DNA of 7,519 nucleotides from Methanomicrobiales archaeon. Its GTDB lineage: Archaea; Halobacteriota; Methanomicrobia; Methanomicrobiales; JACTUA01. Each line of letters opens with the position of its first letter. Within the stretch, counting starts at the first letter, position 1. The notes under the pieces were generated by a model, which saw only the letters and a program-made list of their open reading frames with translations, did not search any database and was not told where the DNA came from. Location: positions 1 through 7,519 of the forward strand of contig JAJRCP010000017.1 of assembly GCA_028678885.1 (NCBI GenBank). The letters are read 5' to 3'. Position numbers and translations under genes: made by a program. Positions 1 through 7,132 of this stretch are shown here, piece after piece.

Positions 1-1178
1 GTAATCTCTATGGACTTTCTGATGAGGAGAGGATCGAGCATGGGGAGGATCCTTTGGATCCTGGCGGCTACTTCATCATTAATGGAACTGAGCGGGTCCT
101 GATGACCCTCGAAGATCTGGCCTCCAATAAGATCATGACTGAGTTTACGGAACGGTACAATGAACGAATCTATGTCGCTAAGGTCTTCTCCCAGTACCGT
201 GGATACCGTGCCCTGATCGTGGTTGAACGGAACAAGAAGAACCTGTTGGAGGTATCCTTCCCCTCAGTTGCCGGACACCTCCGGTTTGTGGACCTGATGC
301 GAGCCCTTGGCCTAGTTACGGATGAGGAGATCGTTAACGCCGTCTCCACCGATGTTGATGTTCTCACCTTTATGATGCAGAACCTAGAAGAGAGTGCTGA
401 ATGTGACTCGGTAGAAGCTGGCATTATGTATGTGGGAAGAAAGCTTGCACCTAACCAGACCAGGGATTACCAGCGGAAACGGGCAGAATTTGTTCTTGAC
501 AATTACCTGCTACCCCATCTCAATTACTTAATGCCACCGGGGCTAAAAGAGGGCGATCCCGAGTATGAGGAGACGGTTCGGAGCGTACGTCTTGCCAAAG
601 CACACTTCCTAGGTAGAATGGCCGAGGCCTGTTTCGATCTCGTCCTCAACAAACGGCGCATTGATGATAAGGATCATTACGCGAATAAACGGTTGAAGCT
701 CGCGGGAGACCTGATGGAGGATCTCTTTCGTATCTCTCTGAATCGTCTCACGCGTGATATCAAATACCAGCTCGAGCGGGCGAGCATGCGCCATCGTGAT
801 CTCTCCATCGGGACAGCAGTGCGTGCCGATGTACTCACTGAGCGTCTCCTCCACCCGCTTGCAACCGGTAACTGGGTAGGCGGAAGAACCGGTGTCTCCC
901 AGCTGCTTGACCGGGTGGATCACATGTCCGTTCTCTCCCACCTGCGCAGGGTGATCTCACCTCTGTCACGGTCCCAGCCCCATTTCGAGGCCCGTGACCT
1001 GCACCCCACTCAGTGGGGACGGATATGCCCCAGCGAGACGCCCGAGGGCCCTAACTGTGGGCTGGTAAAGAACTTCGCCCAGATGGTGGAGATCAGCAAG
1101 GGTGTGGATGACGAATTGGAGATGAAACGGATCCTGTATAACCTGGGAGTCGAGCCCCTTCGGGGGGAGGTAGAATGA
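1..1178 (+). CDS. rpoB2: DNA-directed RNA polymerase subunit B'' (5'-partial)
   Basis: This is the C-terminal part of the B'' subunit, the upstream half of the archaeal equivalent of bacterial beta and eukaryotic Rpb2. It forms the protrusion, lobe and fork of the RNAP core. The reading frame is open from the first base (first full codon at position 3) and reads NLYGLSDEERIEHGEDPLDPGG across the TTG at 54, a continuous family-like sequence, so the gene begins before the window. About 391 residues are present; full B'' proteins are usually a little over 500, so roughly 120-140 N-terminal residues are missing. Diagnostic motifs are the fork-region DDKDHYANKR (663-692) and, near the C-terminus (993-1073), the block containing RDLHPTQWGRICPSETPEGP, which is nearly invariant across RNAPs. 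The stop TGA overlaps the ATG of rpoB1. The identification is secure. Confidence 0.97.
   Translation, partial: NLYGLSDEERIEHGEDPLDPGGYFIINGTERVLMTLEDLASNKIMTEFTERYNERIYVAKVFSQYRGYRALIVVERNKKNLLEVSFPSVAGHLRFVDLMRALGLVTDEEIVNAVSTDVDVLTFMMQNLEESAECDSVEAGIMYVGRKLAPNQTRDYQRKRAEFVLDNYLLPHLNYLMPPGLKEGDPEYEETVRSVRLAKAHFLGRMAEACFDLVLNKRRIDDKDHYANKRLKLAGDLMEDLFRISLNRLTRDIKYQLERASMRHRDLSIGTAVRADVLTERLLHPLATGNWVGGRTGVSQLLDRVDHMSVLSHLRRVISPLSRSQPHFEARDLHPTQWGRICPSETPEGPNCGLVKNFAQMVEISKGVDDELEMKRILYNLGVEPLRGEVE
1155..1171 (+). promoter_or_regulatory. Shine-Dalgarno site of rpoB1 with adjacent UUCG hairpin
   Basis: GGAGGT at 1166-1171 lies three bases before the rpoB1 ATG at 1175, inside the last codons of rpoB2. 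Just upstream, CCCC (1155-1158), TTCG (1159-1162) and GGGG (1163-1166) can form a four-base-pair stem closed by a C(UUCG)G tetraloop, a very stable loop class. The 3' arm touches the first base of the ribosome-binding core. The Shine-Dalgarno match and spacing support the start. Any regulatory role of the hairpin is inference. Confidence 0.55.
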
Positions 1179-3019
1179 AGAAATCACGAGTCTTTGTGGA
1201 TGGGGCATTCATCGGTCTGATCGATAATACTCCTGTTTCAGAAAGTAGACCTTCCCGGGCAAAACAGCTTGTCTCTTCCCTGCGGGGAATGCGGCGGAGA
1301 AGAGAACTCCCTGGTGAGGTCAATGTATCTTATAAGGAGTATAACGGAGATATCATCATCAATACCGACCGTGGTCGTGCTCGCCGCCCCCTGATCATTC
1401 TCGAGAACGGAAAACTGCTCATCACGGATGAGGATATCGAACGTCTAATAACGGGGGAGCTTGATTTTGACTCCTTGGTCGCCCGGGGTATGGTGGAATT
1501 CATCGATGCCGAGGAGGAGGAGGATCTCTTCATTGCCATGTCGCCCGAGGACATCACGCCTGAGCATACCCATCTGGAGATTGATCCCTCTTTGATGCTG
1601 GGCATCGCCGCGGCGCATGTACCCTTTCCCGAACATAACGCGAGCCCCCGCGTCACAATGGGAGCAGGGATGGTTAAACAGGCCCTGGGCTTTGCGGCTG
1701 CAAATATGAAACTTCGCCCGGATACCAGGGGCCATCTCCTTCACTATGTGCAGAAACCTCTCGTGCATACCCAGACCTCTGAAGCGATTGGCTCTGATGA
1801 TCGGGCGGCAGGACAGAACTTTGTTGTTGCAATTCTAAGTTATGAAGGGTATAATATCGAGGATGCCCTCATTTTCAACAAGGGTTCGATCGACCGCGGC
1901 TTGGGACGCTCGCATTTCTTCAGGACATATGAAGGAGAAGAGCGGAGGTACCCGGGTGGACAGATCGACAAGATTGAGATACCAGATGAAGAGGTCGCCG
2001 GCGCCCATGGGGCAGAATTCTACAAGCATCTTGACGATGATGGAATTATCAATCCGGAAACGGTGGTGGTAGAAAAAGACGTGTTGATAGGGAAGACTTC
2101 CCCGCCCCGATTTCTGGAAGAACCAACCAGCGAGCTTATCGCAGTAGAGAAACGACGCGATACCTCTGTCACCATGCGAAGCAACGAGCACGGGATTGTG
2201 GATACTGTGATCATCACCGAAGGAGAGAATAGCTCCCGCTTGGTAAAGGTTCGCACCCGTGATCTTCGTATCCCGGAAGTGGGAGATAAATTCGCCTCCC
2301 GGCATGGCCAAAAAGGTGTGATTGGACTCATCTCTCCTCAGGAAGATATGCCCTTCACCCAGGACGGTATGATGCCGGACCTGATCATCAACCCCCATGC
2401 AATCCCAAGCCGGATGACTATTGGTCATATGCTAGAGATGCTTGGTGGAAAGGTGGGCGCCATGGAGGGTCATCGGGTTAATGGAACGGCGTTCAGCGGG
2501 GAACGGGAGGGCGACATTCGCGAGTCGCTGAAGCGTCTCGGGTTTGCCCATACCGGTCGGGAGATCCTATATGATGGGATAACGGGCCGGCAGTTCCAGG
2601 CAGACATCTATATGGGGGTCATCTATTACCAGAAGCTCTATCACATGGTCTCGAGCAAGATGCATGCGCGTTCCCGAGGGCCGGTCCAGGTGCTGACCCG
2701 TCAGCCAACTGAAGGGCGTGCCCGTGAGGGAGGTCTCCGGTTTGGCGAGATGGAGCGGGATGTGATGATCGGACATGGGGCTGCCCTCGCGCTGAAAGAA
2801 CGTCTGTTGGACGAATCTGATAAAGTAGTCCAATATGTATGTGCTCATTGTGGGATGATCGCATTCCTAGACCGCAAGCGGAACGTGACACGCTGCCTTG
2901 CCTGCGGAAATGAGACAGAGATCTACCCGGTAGAGATGAGTTACGCCTTCAAACTACTGCTCGATGAGATGAAGAGTATGGGGATCTCTCCCCGCCTCCG
3001 ACTTGAGGACATGGTGTAG
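1175..3019 (+). CDS. rpoB1: DNA-directed RNA polymerase subunit B'
   Basis: B' is the downstream half of the split archaeal B subunit (C-terminal Rpb2 part). It supplies the wall, the hybrid-binding domain, part of the active site and the anchor for the clamp. It is 614 residues, about the usual size for separate B' proteins. Visible landmarks are the acidic EEEED near residues 113-117, GYNIEDALI at 226-233 (E229/D230 match the acidic pair near the catalytic site in Rpb2), and GDKFASRHGQKG at 370-381 with the two conserved lysines K372 and K380 that contact RNA or NTP. They are followed by MTIGHMLEMLGGK at 414-426, GLRFGEMERD at 520-529, and a zinc site C556/C559/C574/C577. The ATG at 1175 is chosen because it overlaps the rpoB2 stop as ATGA and follows GGAGGT. 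The stop TAG overlaps the ribosome-binding site of rpoA1. No insertion or intein is seen. Confidence 0.98.
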   Translation: MKKSRVFVDGAFIGLIDNTPVSESRPSRAKQLVSSLRGMRRRRELPGEVNVSYKEYNGDIIINTDRGRARRPLIILENGKLLITDEDIERLITGELDFDSLVARGMVEFIDAEEEEDLFIAMSPEDITPEHTHLEIDPSLMLGIAAAHVPFPEHNASPRVTMGAGMVKQALGFAAANMKLRPDTRGHLLHYVQKPLVHTQTSEAIGSDDRAAGQNFVVAILSYEGYNIEDALIFNKGSIDRGLGRSHFFRTYEGEERRYPGGQIDKIEIPDEEVAGAHGAEFYKHLDDDGIINPETVVVEKDVLIGKTSPPRFLEEPTSELIAVEKRRDTSVTMRSNEHGIVDTVIITEGENSSRLVKVRTRDLRIPEVGDKFASRHGQKGVIGLISPQEDMPFTQDGMMPDLIINPHAIPSRMTIGHMLEMLGGKVGAMEGHRVNGTAFSGEREGDIRESLKRLGFAHTGREILYDGITGRQFQADIYMGVIYYQKLYHMVSSKMHARSRGPVQVLTRQPTEGRAREGGLRFGEMERDVMIGHGAALALKERLLDESDKVVQYVCAHCGMIAFLDRKRNVTRCLACGNETEIYPVEMSYAFKLLLDEMKSMGISPRLRLEDMV

Positions 3020-3025
3020 GAGGTG
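3018..3025 (+). promoter_or_regulatory. Strong Shine-Dalgarno site that fixes the rpoA1 start
   Basis: AGGAGGTG overlaps the TAG stop of rpoB1 and ends four bases before the ATG at 3030. It is the longest match to the archaeal 16S rRNA 3' end at any start in this window. It rules against the in-frame TTG at 3003, which would place the start inside rpoB1 and the ribosome-binding site within its own coding sequence. Confidence 0.8.
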
Positions 3026-3029
3026 TGAT

Positions 3030-5672
3030 ATGCCGAGTCCCAAACGAATAGGAAAGATTGAGTTCGGCCTCTTCTCTCCCAAGGAGATCCGAAAGATGAG
3101 TGTTCGGAAGATCATCTGGGCCGATACCTATGATGAGGACGGATTTCCCTATCCCCAAGGTCTGATGGATCTGAACCTCGGGGTAATTGACCCCGGTCTG
3201 CGCTGTAAAACCTGTGATCAGAAAGCGGCTGACTGCCCTGGCCATTTCGGCCATATTGAACTCGCGAAACCGGTCATCCATGTGGGCTACACCCGCCTGA
3301 TTCGGAAACTTCTCCGGGTGACCTGCCGTGCCTGCAGCCGCCTTCTTCTCCCTCCCACCGAGATCGAAAAGGTACTCAGTACCGAGGAAGAGAGTGGACA
3401 GGATGTTCTCACGGAAAAAGATATCAAAAAAGAGCAGATCTGCCCGCACTGCGGCGAACAGCAGTACAAGATCAATTTCGAAAAACCTACCACCTTTTCC
3501 GAAGTATGGATGGAAGGCAACCGGAAGATGGAGCACAAGCTCACTCCAGCCGACATCCGTGCCCGTTTAGAGAGGGTCCCGGATGAGGACCTCCGTGCCC
3601 TCGGTATCAACCCGGTGGTGGCCCGGCCGGAGTGGACCATCCTGACCGTCCTTCCCGTTCCACCGGTTACCATGCGCCCGTCCATCATCCTAGAGAACGG
3701 TCAGCGTTCGGAAGACGACCTGACCCACAAGCTCGTGGATATCATCCGTATCAATCAGCGATTCAAGGAAAATCAGGACGCCGGGGCGCCCCAGCTGATC
3801 ATCGAAGACCTGTGGGAGCTCCTCCAGTATCATGTCACTACCTACCTAGATAACGAAGTGGCAGGGTGTCCACCCGCCCGGCACCGCAGCGGGAGGCCTC
3901 TGAAAACTCTCTCGCAGCGCTTGAAGGGTAAAGAAGGCCGCTTCCGAGGATCTCTCTCGGGAAAGCGGGTGAACTTCTCTGCCCGTACCGTAATCTCTCC
4001 CGATCCTAACATCAGCGTGCGGGAGGTGGGAATTCCCCTGGCCTGTGCAAATGAGATGACGGTTCCTGTCCGCGTGACCCCTTTTAATATGGCTGAAGTG
4101 CGCCAATTCATTCTAAACGGCCCCGACAGGAAAGATGTGAATGGACCTTGCGGTGCCAATTACGTGATCCGCCCGGATAATCGCCGGCTGCGACTGTCAG
4201 ATACCAACCTGCAAACCGTAGTGGATATGATCGAACCGAGCTGGACTGTGGAGAGACAGCTCCGAGACGGGGATGTGGTTCTCTTCAACCGGCAGCCTTC
4301 CCTGCACCGAATGAGCATCATGGCGCACAAGACGAAGGTGATGCAGGGGAAGACCTTCAGGCTTAATCCAGCGGTGTGTCCCCCCTACAACGCGGATTTT
4401 GACGGAGATGAGATGAACCTCCATGTCCCACAGACAGAAGAAGCGATGGCGGAGGCACATATCCTGCTCGCAGTGCACGAGAACATCCTTTCCCCACGAT
4501 TTGGTGGGCCTATCATCGGAGGGATCCATGATCATGTCTCTGGCATCTTCATGCTCACCCACGAGATGCGCTGGTTCGCGAAACGGGACGTACTCTACCT
4601 CCTCGGTTCGCTTGACATTGTGCACCTACCTGAACCGGGAAAGGTGGAAAATGGCGTGCCATTCTGGAGCAACAAGCAGGTATTCAGTCTCATCCTGCCG
4701 GATGACCTGAATATGGTCTTCCGGGCGAGTTCCTGCCAGAACTGCCCTCAGTGCAAAGAAGAGGTTTGTGACCGTGATGCCTATGTGAAGATCATTGACG
4801 GGCAGTTGGTATCCGGTACTATCGACAAGAAAGCTATCGGCGCTTTCGATGGACAGATCCTGCATCGTATCATCCGGCAATATGGCATGGAACGTTCGGC
4901 GGATTTCATTGACGCCATGACCAAACTTGCCATCCGTTCCATTATGTTGGATGGATTCTCTTTCGGCATCGATGATGAGGACCTTTCCAAGACTGAATAT
5001 GGCCAGATCAAAGAAGTGCTGGACAGTGCGGCGCACGATGTCCGCACCAGGATTAAGATCTTCGAGGAAGGTGCACTCGAACCAATGCCCGGAAGAACTG
5101 AAGAAGAGACCCTGGAAATGCAAATCATGCAGGTGATGGGCAAAGCCCGTGATCGGACTGGTGAGATCGCCGGCAGGCACCTGGGATTGGAGAATAGTGC
5201 GGTAGTGATGGCGGTGAGCGGGGCACGGGGGTCCATGCTCAACCTCACTCAGATGGCAGGCTGCATCGGCCAGCAGTCTGTCCGTGGAGAACGCATCATG
5301 CGGGGTTATGATGAGCGGACACTCCCACATTTCAAACGGCGTGACAGGGGTGCTGAGGCTCATGGGTTCATCAAGAATAGTTACAAGAGTGGCCTCTCCC
5401 CCACGGAATTTTTCTTCCATGCTATCGGAGGACGTGAAGGTCTCGTGGATACGGCTGTGAGGACTTCTCAGAGCGGATACCTGCAACGGCGGATGATCAA
5501 TGCCCTGCAGGATCTGAAGGTCGCTTATGATGGAACCGTGCGTACCACTGGCGGACGCATCATCCAGTTCCTCTATGGCGAAGATGGCACCGATCCCGCA
5601 AAGAGCAGCTACGGGAATCCGGTGGATGTAAAAGGGATCGTGGAGAGTGTGCTCAAGGAGGAGGCACAATGA
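3030..5672 (+). CDS. rpoA1: DNA-directed RNA polymerase subunit A'
   Basis: A' is the N-terminal portion of the largest RNAP subunit (equivalent to most of Rpb1 or bacterial beta') and holds the catalytic magnesium site. It is 880 residues from ATG 3030, which follows AGGAGGTG; the frame is open upstream to a TTG at 3003 but those residues are not family-like. Landmarks in order: clamp zinc site C59/C62/C69/H72; second zinc site C99/C102/C138/C141; lid and switch region around RFRGSLSGKRVNFSART (304-320); FNRQPSLHRMS (419-429); the absolutely conserved NADFDGD loop at 454-460 with metal-binding D456, D458 and D460; the funnel/pore region with an extra cysteine cluster C569/C572/C575/C580; and the bridge-helix segment PTEFFFHAIGGREGLVDTAV at 791-810. 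The protein ends about 70 residues after the bridge helix, so the trigger loop is in the next gene, as in other archaea with split A. No intein is present. Confidence 0.98.
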   Translation: MPSPKRIGKIEFGLFSPKEIRKMSVRKIIWADTYDEDGFPYPQGLMDLNLGVIDPGLRCKTCDQKAADCPGHFGHIELAKPVIHVGYTRLIRKLLRVTCRACSRLLLPPTEIEKVLSTEEESGQDVLTEKDIKKEQICPHCGEQQYKINFEKPTTFSEVWMEGNRKMEHKLTPADIRARLERVPDEDLRALGINPVVARPEWTILTVLPVPPVTMRPSIILENGQRSEDDLTHKLVDIIRINQRFKENQDAGAPQLIIEDLWELLQYHVTTYLDNEVAGCPPARHRSGRPLKTLSQRLKGKEGRFRGSLSGKRVNFSARTVISPDPNISVREVGIPLACANEMTVPVRVTPFNMAEVRQFILNGPDRKDVNGPCGANYVIRPDNRRLRLSDTNLQTVVDMIEPSWTVERQLRDGDVVLFNRQPSLHRMSIMAHKTKVMQGKTFRLNPAVCPPYNADFDGDEMNLHVPQTEEAMAEAHILLAVHENILSPRFGGPIIGGIHDHVSGIFMLTHEMRWFAKRDVLYLLGSLDIVHLPEPGKVENGVPFWSNKQVFSLILPDDLNMVFRASSCQNCPQCKEEVCDRDAYVKIIDGQLVSGTIDKKAIGAFDGQILHRIIRQYGMERSADFIDAMTKLAIRSIMLDGFSFGIDDEDLSKTEYGQIKEVLDSAAHDVRTRIKIFEEGALEPMPGRTEEETLEMQIMQVMGKARDRTGEIAGRHLGLENSAVVMAVSGARGSMLNLTQMAGCIGQQSVRGERIMRGYDERTLPHFKRRDRGAEAHGFIKNSYKSGLSPTEFFFHAIGGREGLVDTAVRTSQSGYLQRRMINALQDLKVAYDGTVRTTGGRIIQFLYGEDGTDPAKSSYGNPVDVKGIVESVLKEEAQ
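5648..5668 (+). promoter_or_regulatory. Shine-Dalgarno site of rpoA2 in the loop of a possible hairpin
   Basis: AAGGAGGAGG (5655-5664) precedes the rpoA2 ATG at 5669. The flanking arms TGTGC (5648-5652) and GCACA (5664-5668) are perfectly complementary and would form a five-base-pair stem with an 11-base loop that exposes the ribosome-binding bases immediately before the start codon. The Shine-Dalgarno assignment is solid. The hairpin is short and could be chance, since the same bases also encode the A' C-terminus. Confidence 0.5.
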
Positions 5673-6838
5673 ATACCAATATGGATATACAGATAGAGGC
5701 GATGCCAGTCCCCGTGAAGACGAAGGAGCAGCTCCGGGCCAGTCTCGATGGAAAAGCGATCGATCCAGATCAGTTCAACAGCATCATTGAAGCGGTGGTA
5801 ACAGAGTACGAACGAACCCGTATAGAGGCCTGTGAAGCGGTCGGAATCGTCGCTGCACAGTCAATAGGAGAACCAGGTACCCAGATGACCATGCGTACCT
5901 TCCACTACGCGGGGGTCGCTGAGATCAACGTCACCTTGGGGCTTCCCCGTCTAATCGAGATCATGGATGCGCGGAAAGAGCCAAGCACACCCACCATGAC
6001 CATCTACCTGAAACCTGAATACCGCGGAAACCGTGATCGGGCACGGGAGGTAAGCTGGCAGATCGAAGCAGCCCCTCTACATGAATTTGCCGACATCACC
6101 ACGGACATGGAAAATATGCAGGTCGTCATACAGCTCATTATCGCCCAGTGCGAAAAGCGAAAGATCAGCCCTGCCACCATCATGGAGAATGCCCCAAAGA
6201 AGATCCGGGAACGAAGGCATTACCGGGATTTCGATCATGCATCGGATGAAGGCAAGGCGCAGATCCTCTTCTTCCCAAAAGACAAGGAGAGCTATCAAAA
6301 CCTGTTCCAGCTCGCTGATCATGTGCGAAACGTGATTGTGCAGGGTATCAACGATATCGTGCGAGTAGTGGTCCGGAAGGAAGGGGAAGAGTATGTTCTC
6401 TATACCGAGGGTTCAAATCTGAAAGATGTGTTTGAAGTCGAAGGTGTCGACGTAACCCGGACCCGCTCGAATAATATCAGCGAAGCCGCGGATATCCTCG
6501 GAATTGAGGCGGCAAGAAATGCCATAATACATGAGGCGTTGAGTACCTTAAATGAACAGGGTATCCACGTGGATGTCCGCCATCTGATGCTCGTCGCTGA
6601 TATGATGTGTATGGATGGTGAGGTGAAGCAGATCGGGCGTCATGGAATTGCCGGAGAGAAGGAGAGTGTCCTCTCCCGTGCGGCCTTTGAGGTCACAGTG
6701 AACCATTTGCTCGATGCGGCAATCGCAAATGAAGTGGATGAACTGAACGGTGTTACCGAGAATATCATCGTTGGCCAGCCAATTCAGCTGGGTACCGGTG
6801 ATGTCAAGTTAATTGCAAAACCCCGATTACAGGTGTAA
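5669..6838 (+). CDS. rpoA2: DNA-directed RNA polymerase subunit A''
   Basis: A'' is the C-terminal portion of the largest RNAP subunit. It completes the active centre with the trigger loop and contributes jaw, cleft and clamp-base elements. It is 389 residues, a normal size for an intein-free A''. The trigger-loop block lies at residues 64-94: AQSIGEPGTQMTMRTFHYAG carries H79, which corresponds to the catalytic-loop histidine of yeast Rpb1 (H1085), followed by NVTLGLPRLIEIMDARK. The middle section (about 105-260) is the less conserved jaw-like region. The C-terminus has the family block GRHGIAGEKESVLSRAAFEV (323-342) and VTENIIVGQPIQLGTG (362-377), which packs at the clamp base. The ATG at 5669 is taken because it overlaps the rpoA1 TGA as ATGA and follows AAGGAGGAGG; another ATG at 5681 is possible but lacks this spacing. 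Two bases separate its stop from rpl30e. Confidence 0.98.
   Translation: MNTNMDIQIEAMPVPVKTKEQLRASLDGKAIDPDQFNSIIEAVVTEYERTRIEACEAVGIVAAQSIGEPGTQMTMRTFHYAGVAEINVTLGLPRLIEIMDARKEPSTPTMTIYLKPEYRGNRDRAREVSWQIEAAPLHEFADITTDMENMQVVIQLIIAQCEKRKISPATIMENAPKKIRERRHYRDFDHASDEGKAQILFFPKDKESYQNLFQLADHVRNVIVQGINDIVRVVVRKEGEEYVLYTEGSNLKDVFEVEGVDVTRTRSNNISEAADILGIEAARNAIIHEALSTLNEQGIHVDVRHLMLVADMMCMDGEVKQIGRHGIAGEKESVLSRAAFEVTVNHLLDAAIANEVDELNGVTENIIVGQPIQLGTGDVKLIAKPRLQV
6831..6835 (+). promoter_or_regulatory. Short Shine-Dalgarno site of rpl30e
   Basis: AGGTG, five bases before the ATG at 6841, lies in the last codons of rpoA2. It is the shortest ribosome-binding match among the internal starts here, so L30e translation may rely partly on coupling to rpoA2. 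The coupling is inferred from spacing only. Confidence 0.4.
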
Positions 6839-6840
6839 AA

Positions 6841-7131
6841 ATGGATTTTAATGTATCCCTGAGAAAGGCCATCAAAACAGGCGATGTTATCCTTGGCCAG
6901 AACAAAACACAGGACACTATACAGCAGGGAAAGGCACGGTTGGTTATCCTAGCAAAAAATAGCTCGGGTTCCTTCCAACAGCTGGTCACGCACAATAAGG
7001 GGCTCCTGGTCTATATCTACGAGGGAACCAGTACACAGCTCGGGAAGGCCTGCGGAAAGCCGTTCCTCGTCAGCGCACTCGCCATACTTGATCCTGGTGA
7101 GTCGGACATCCTGAGCCTAAAGGAGACTTGA
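6841..7131 (+). CDS. rpl30e: Ribosomal protein L30e (L7Ae/L30e family)
   Basis: This small 96-residue protein has the length and pattern of archaeal L30e, a large-subunit ribosomal protein of the L7Ae/L30e family that binds kink-turn RNA. The N-terminal part (MDFNVSLRKAIKTGDVILGQ) followed by KARLVILAKN at 31-40 fits the alternating helix/strand fold. The segment GTSTQLGKACGKP at 62-74 is the family's RNA-contacting signature, followed by a hydrophobic strand and a terminal DPGESDIL. Its position between rpoA2 and nusA is the standard euryarchaeal arrangement and strengthens the call. The ATG at 6841 follows the rpoA2 stop by two bases; the next gene starts one base after its TGA. Some related proteins in this position are only annotated as L7Ae-like, so ribosomal incorporation is inferred from family and context. 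Confidence 0.92.
   Translation: MDFNVSLRKAIKTGDVILGQNKTQDTIQQGKARLVILAKNSSGSFQQLVTHNKGLLVYIYEGTSTQLGKACGKPFLVSALAILDPGESDILSLKET
7119..7126 (+). promoter_or_regulatory. Shine-Dalgarno site of nusA
   Basis: AAAGGAGA in the last codons of rpl30e, with its GGAG core ending seven bases before the ATG at 7133. Spacing and strength are ordinary and support this start for nusA. Confidence 0.65.
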
Positions 7132-7132
7132 C

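Noticed and set aside
1155..1166. GC hairpin considered as an intrinsic terminator
   Set aside because: There is no T tract after it, archaeal termination relies mainly on T-rich sequence, and the position before a coupled start codon in an operon argues against termination.
1511..1540. Strong internal GGAGGAGG-like run in rpoB1 followed by an in-frame ATG at 1538, suggesting an internal start
   Set aside because: The run simply encodes the conserved acidic EEEED of B', and the spacing of about 15 bases to the ATG is too long for a typical site.
1835..2428. 197-codon minus-strand open frame opposite rpoB1
   Set aside because: Complementary to conserved B' coding sequence, with no family-like motifs and no independent ribosome-binding evidence considered convincing.
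3003..3029. Possible earlier TTG start for rpoA1, adding nine residues (MRTWCRRCD)
   Set aside because: It lies inside rpoB1, has no suitable upstream ribosome-binding site, and the added residues are just the ribosome-binding region read in frame. ATG 3030 has an eight-base Shine-Dalgarno at good spacing.
4626..5669. 347-codon open frame on the minus strand opposite the end of rpoA1
   Set aside because: It is entirely antisense to one of the most conserved parts of A', including the bridge helix, and its translation shows no recognisable domain. It is a shadow of codon bias, as are the other shorter minus-strand frames.
3030..6838. Intein insertion in the A' or A'' genes, known in some archaea
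   Set aside because: Both proteins have normal intein-free lengths and the usual insertion-prone active-site motifs (NADFDGD and the trigger loop) are uninterrupted.
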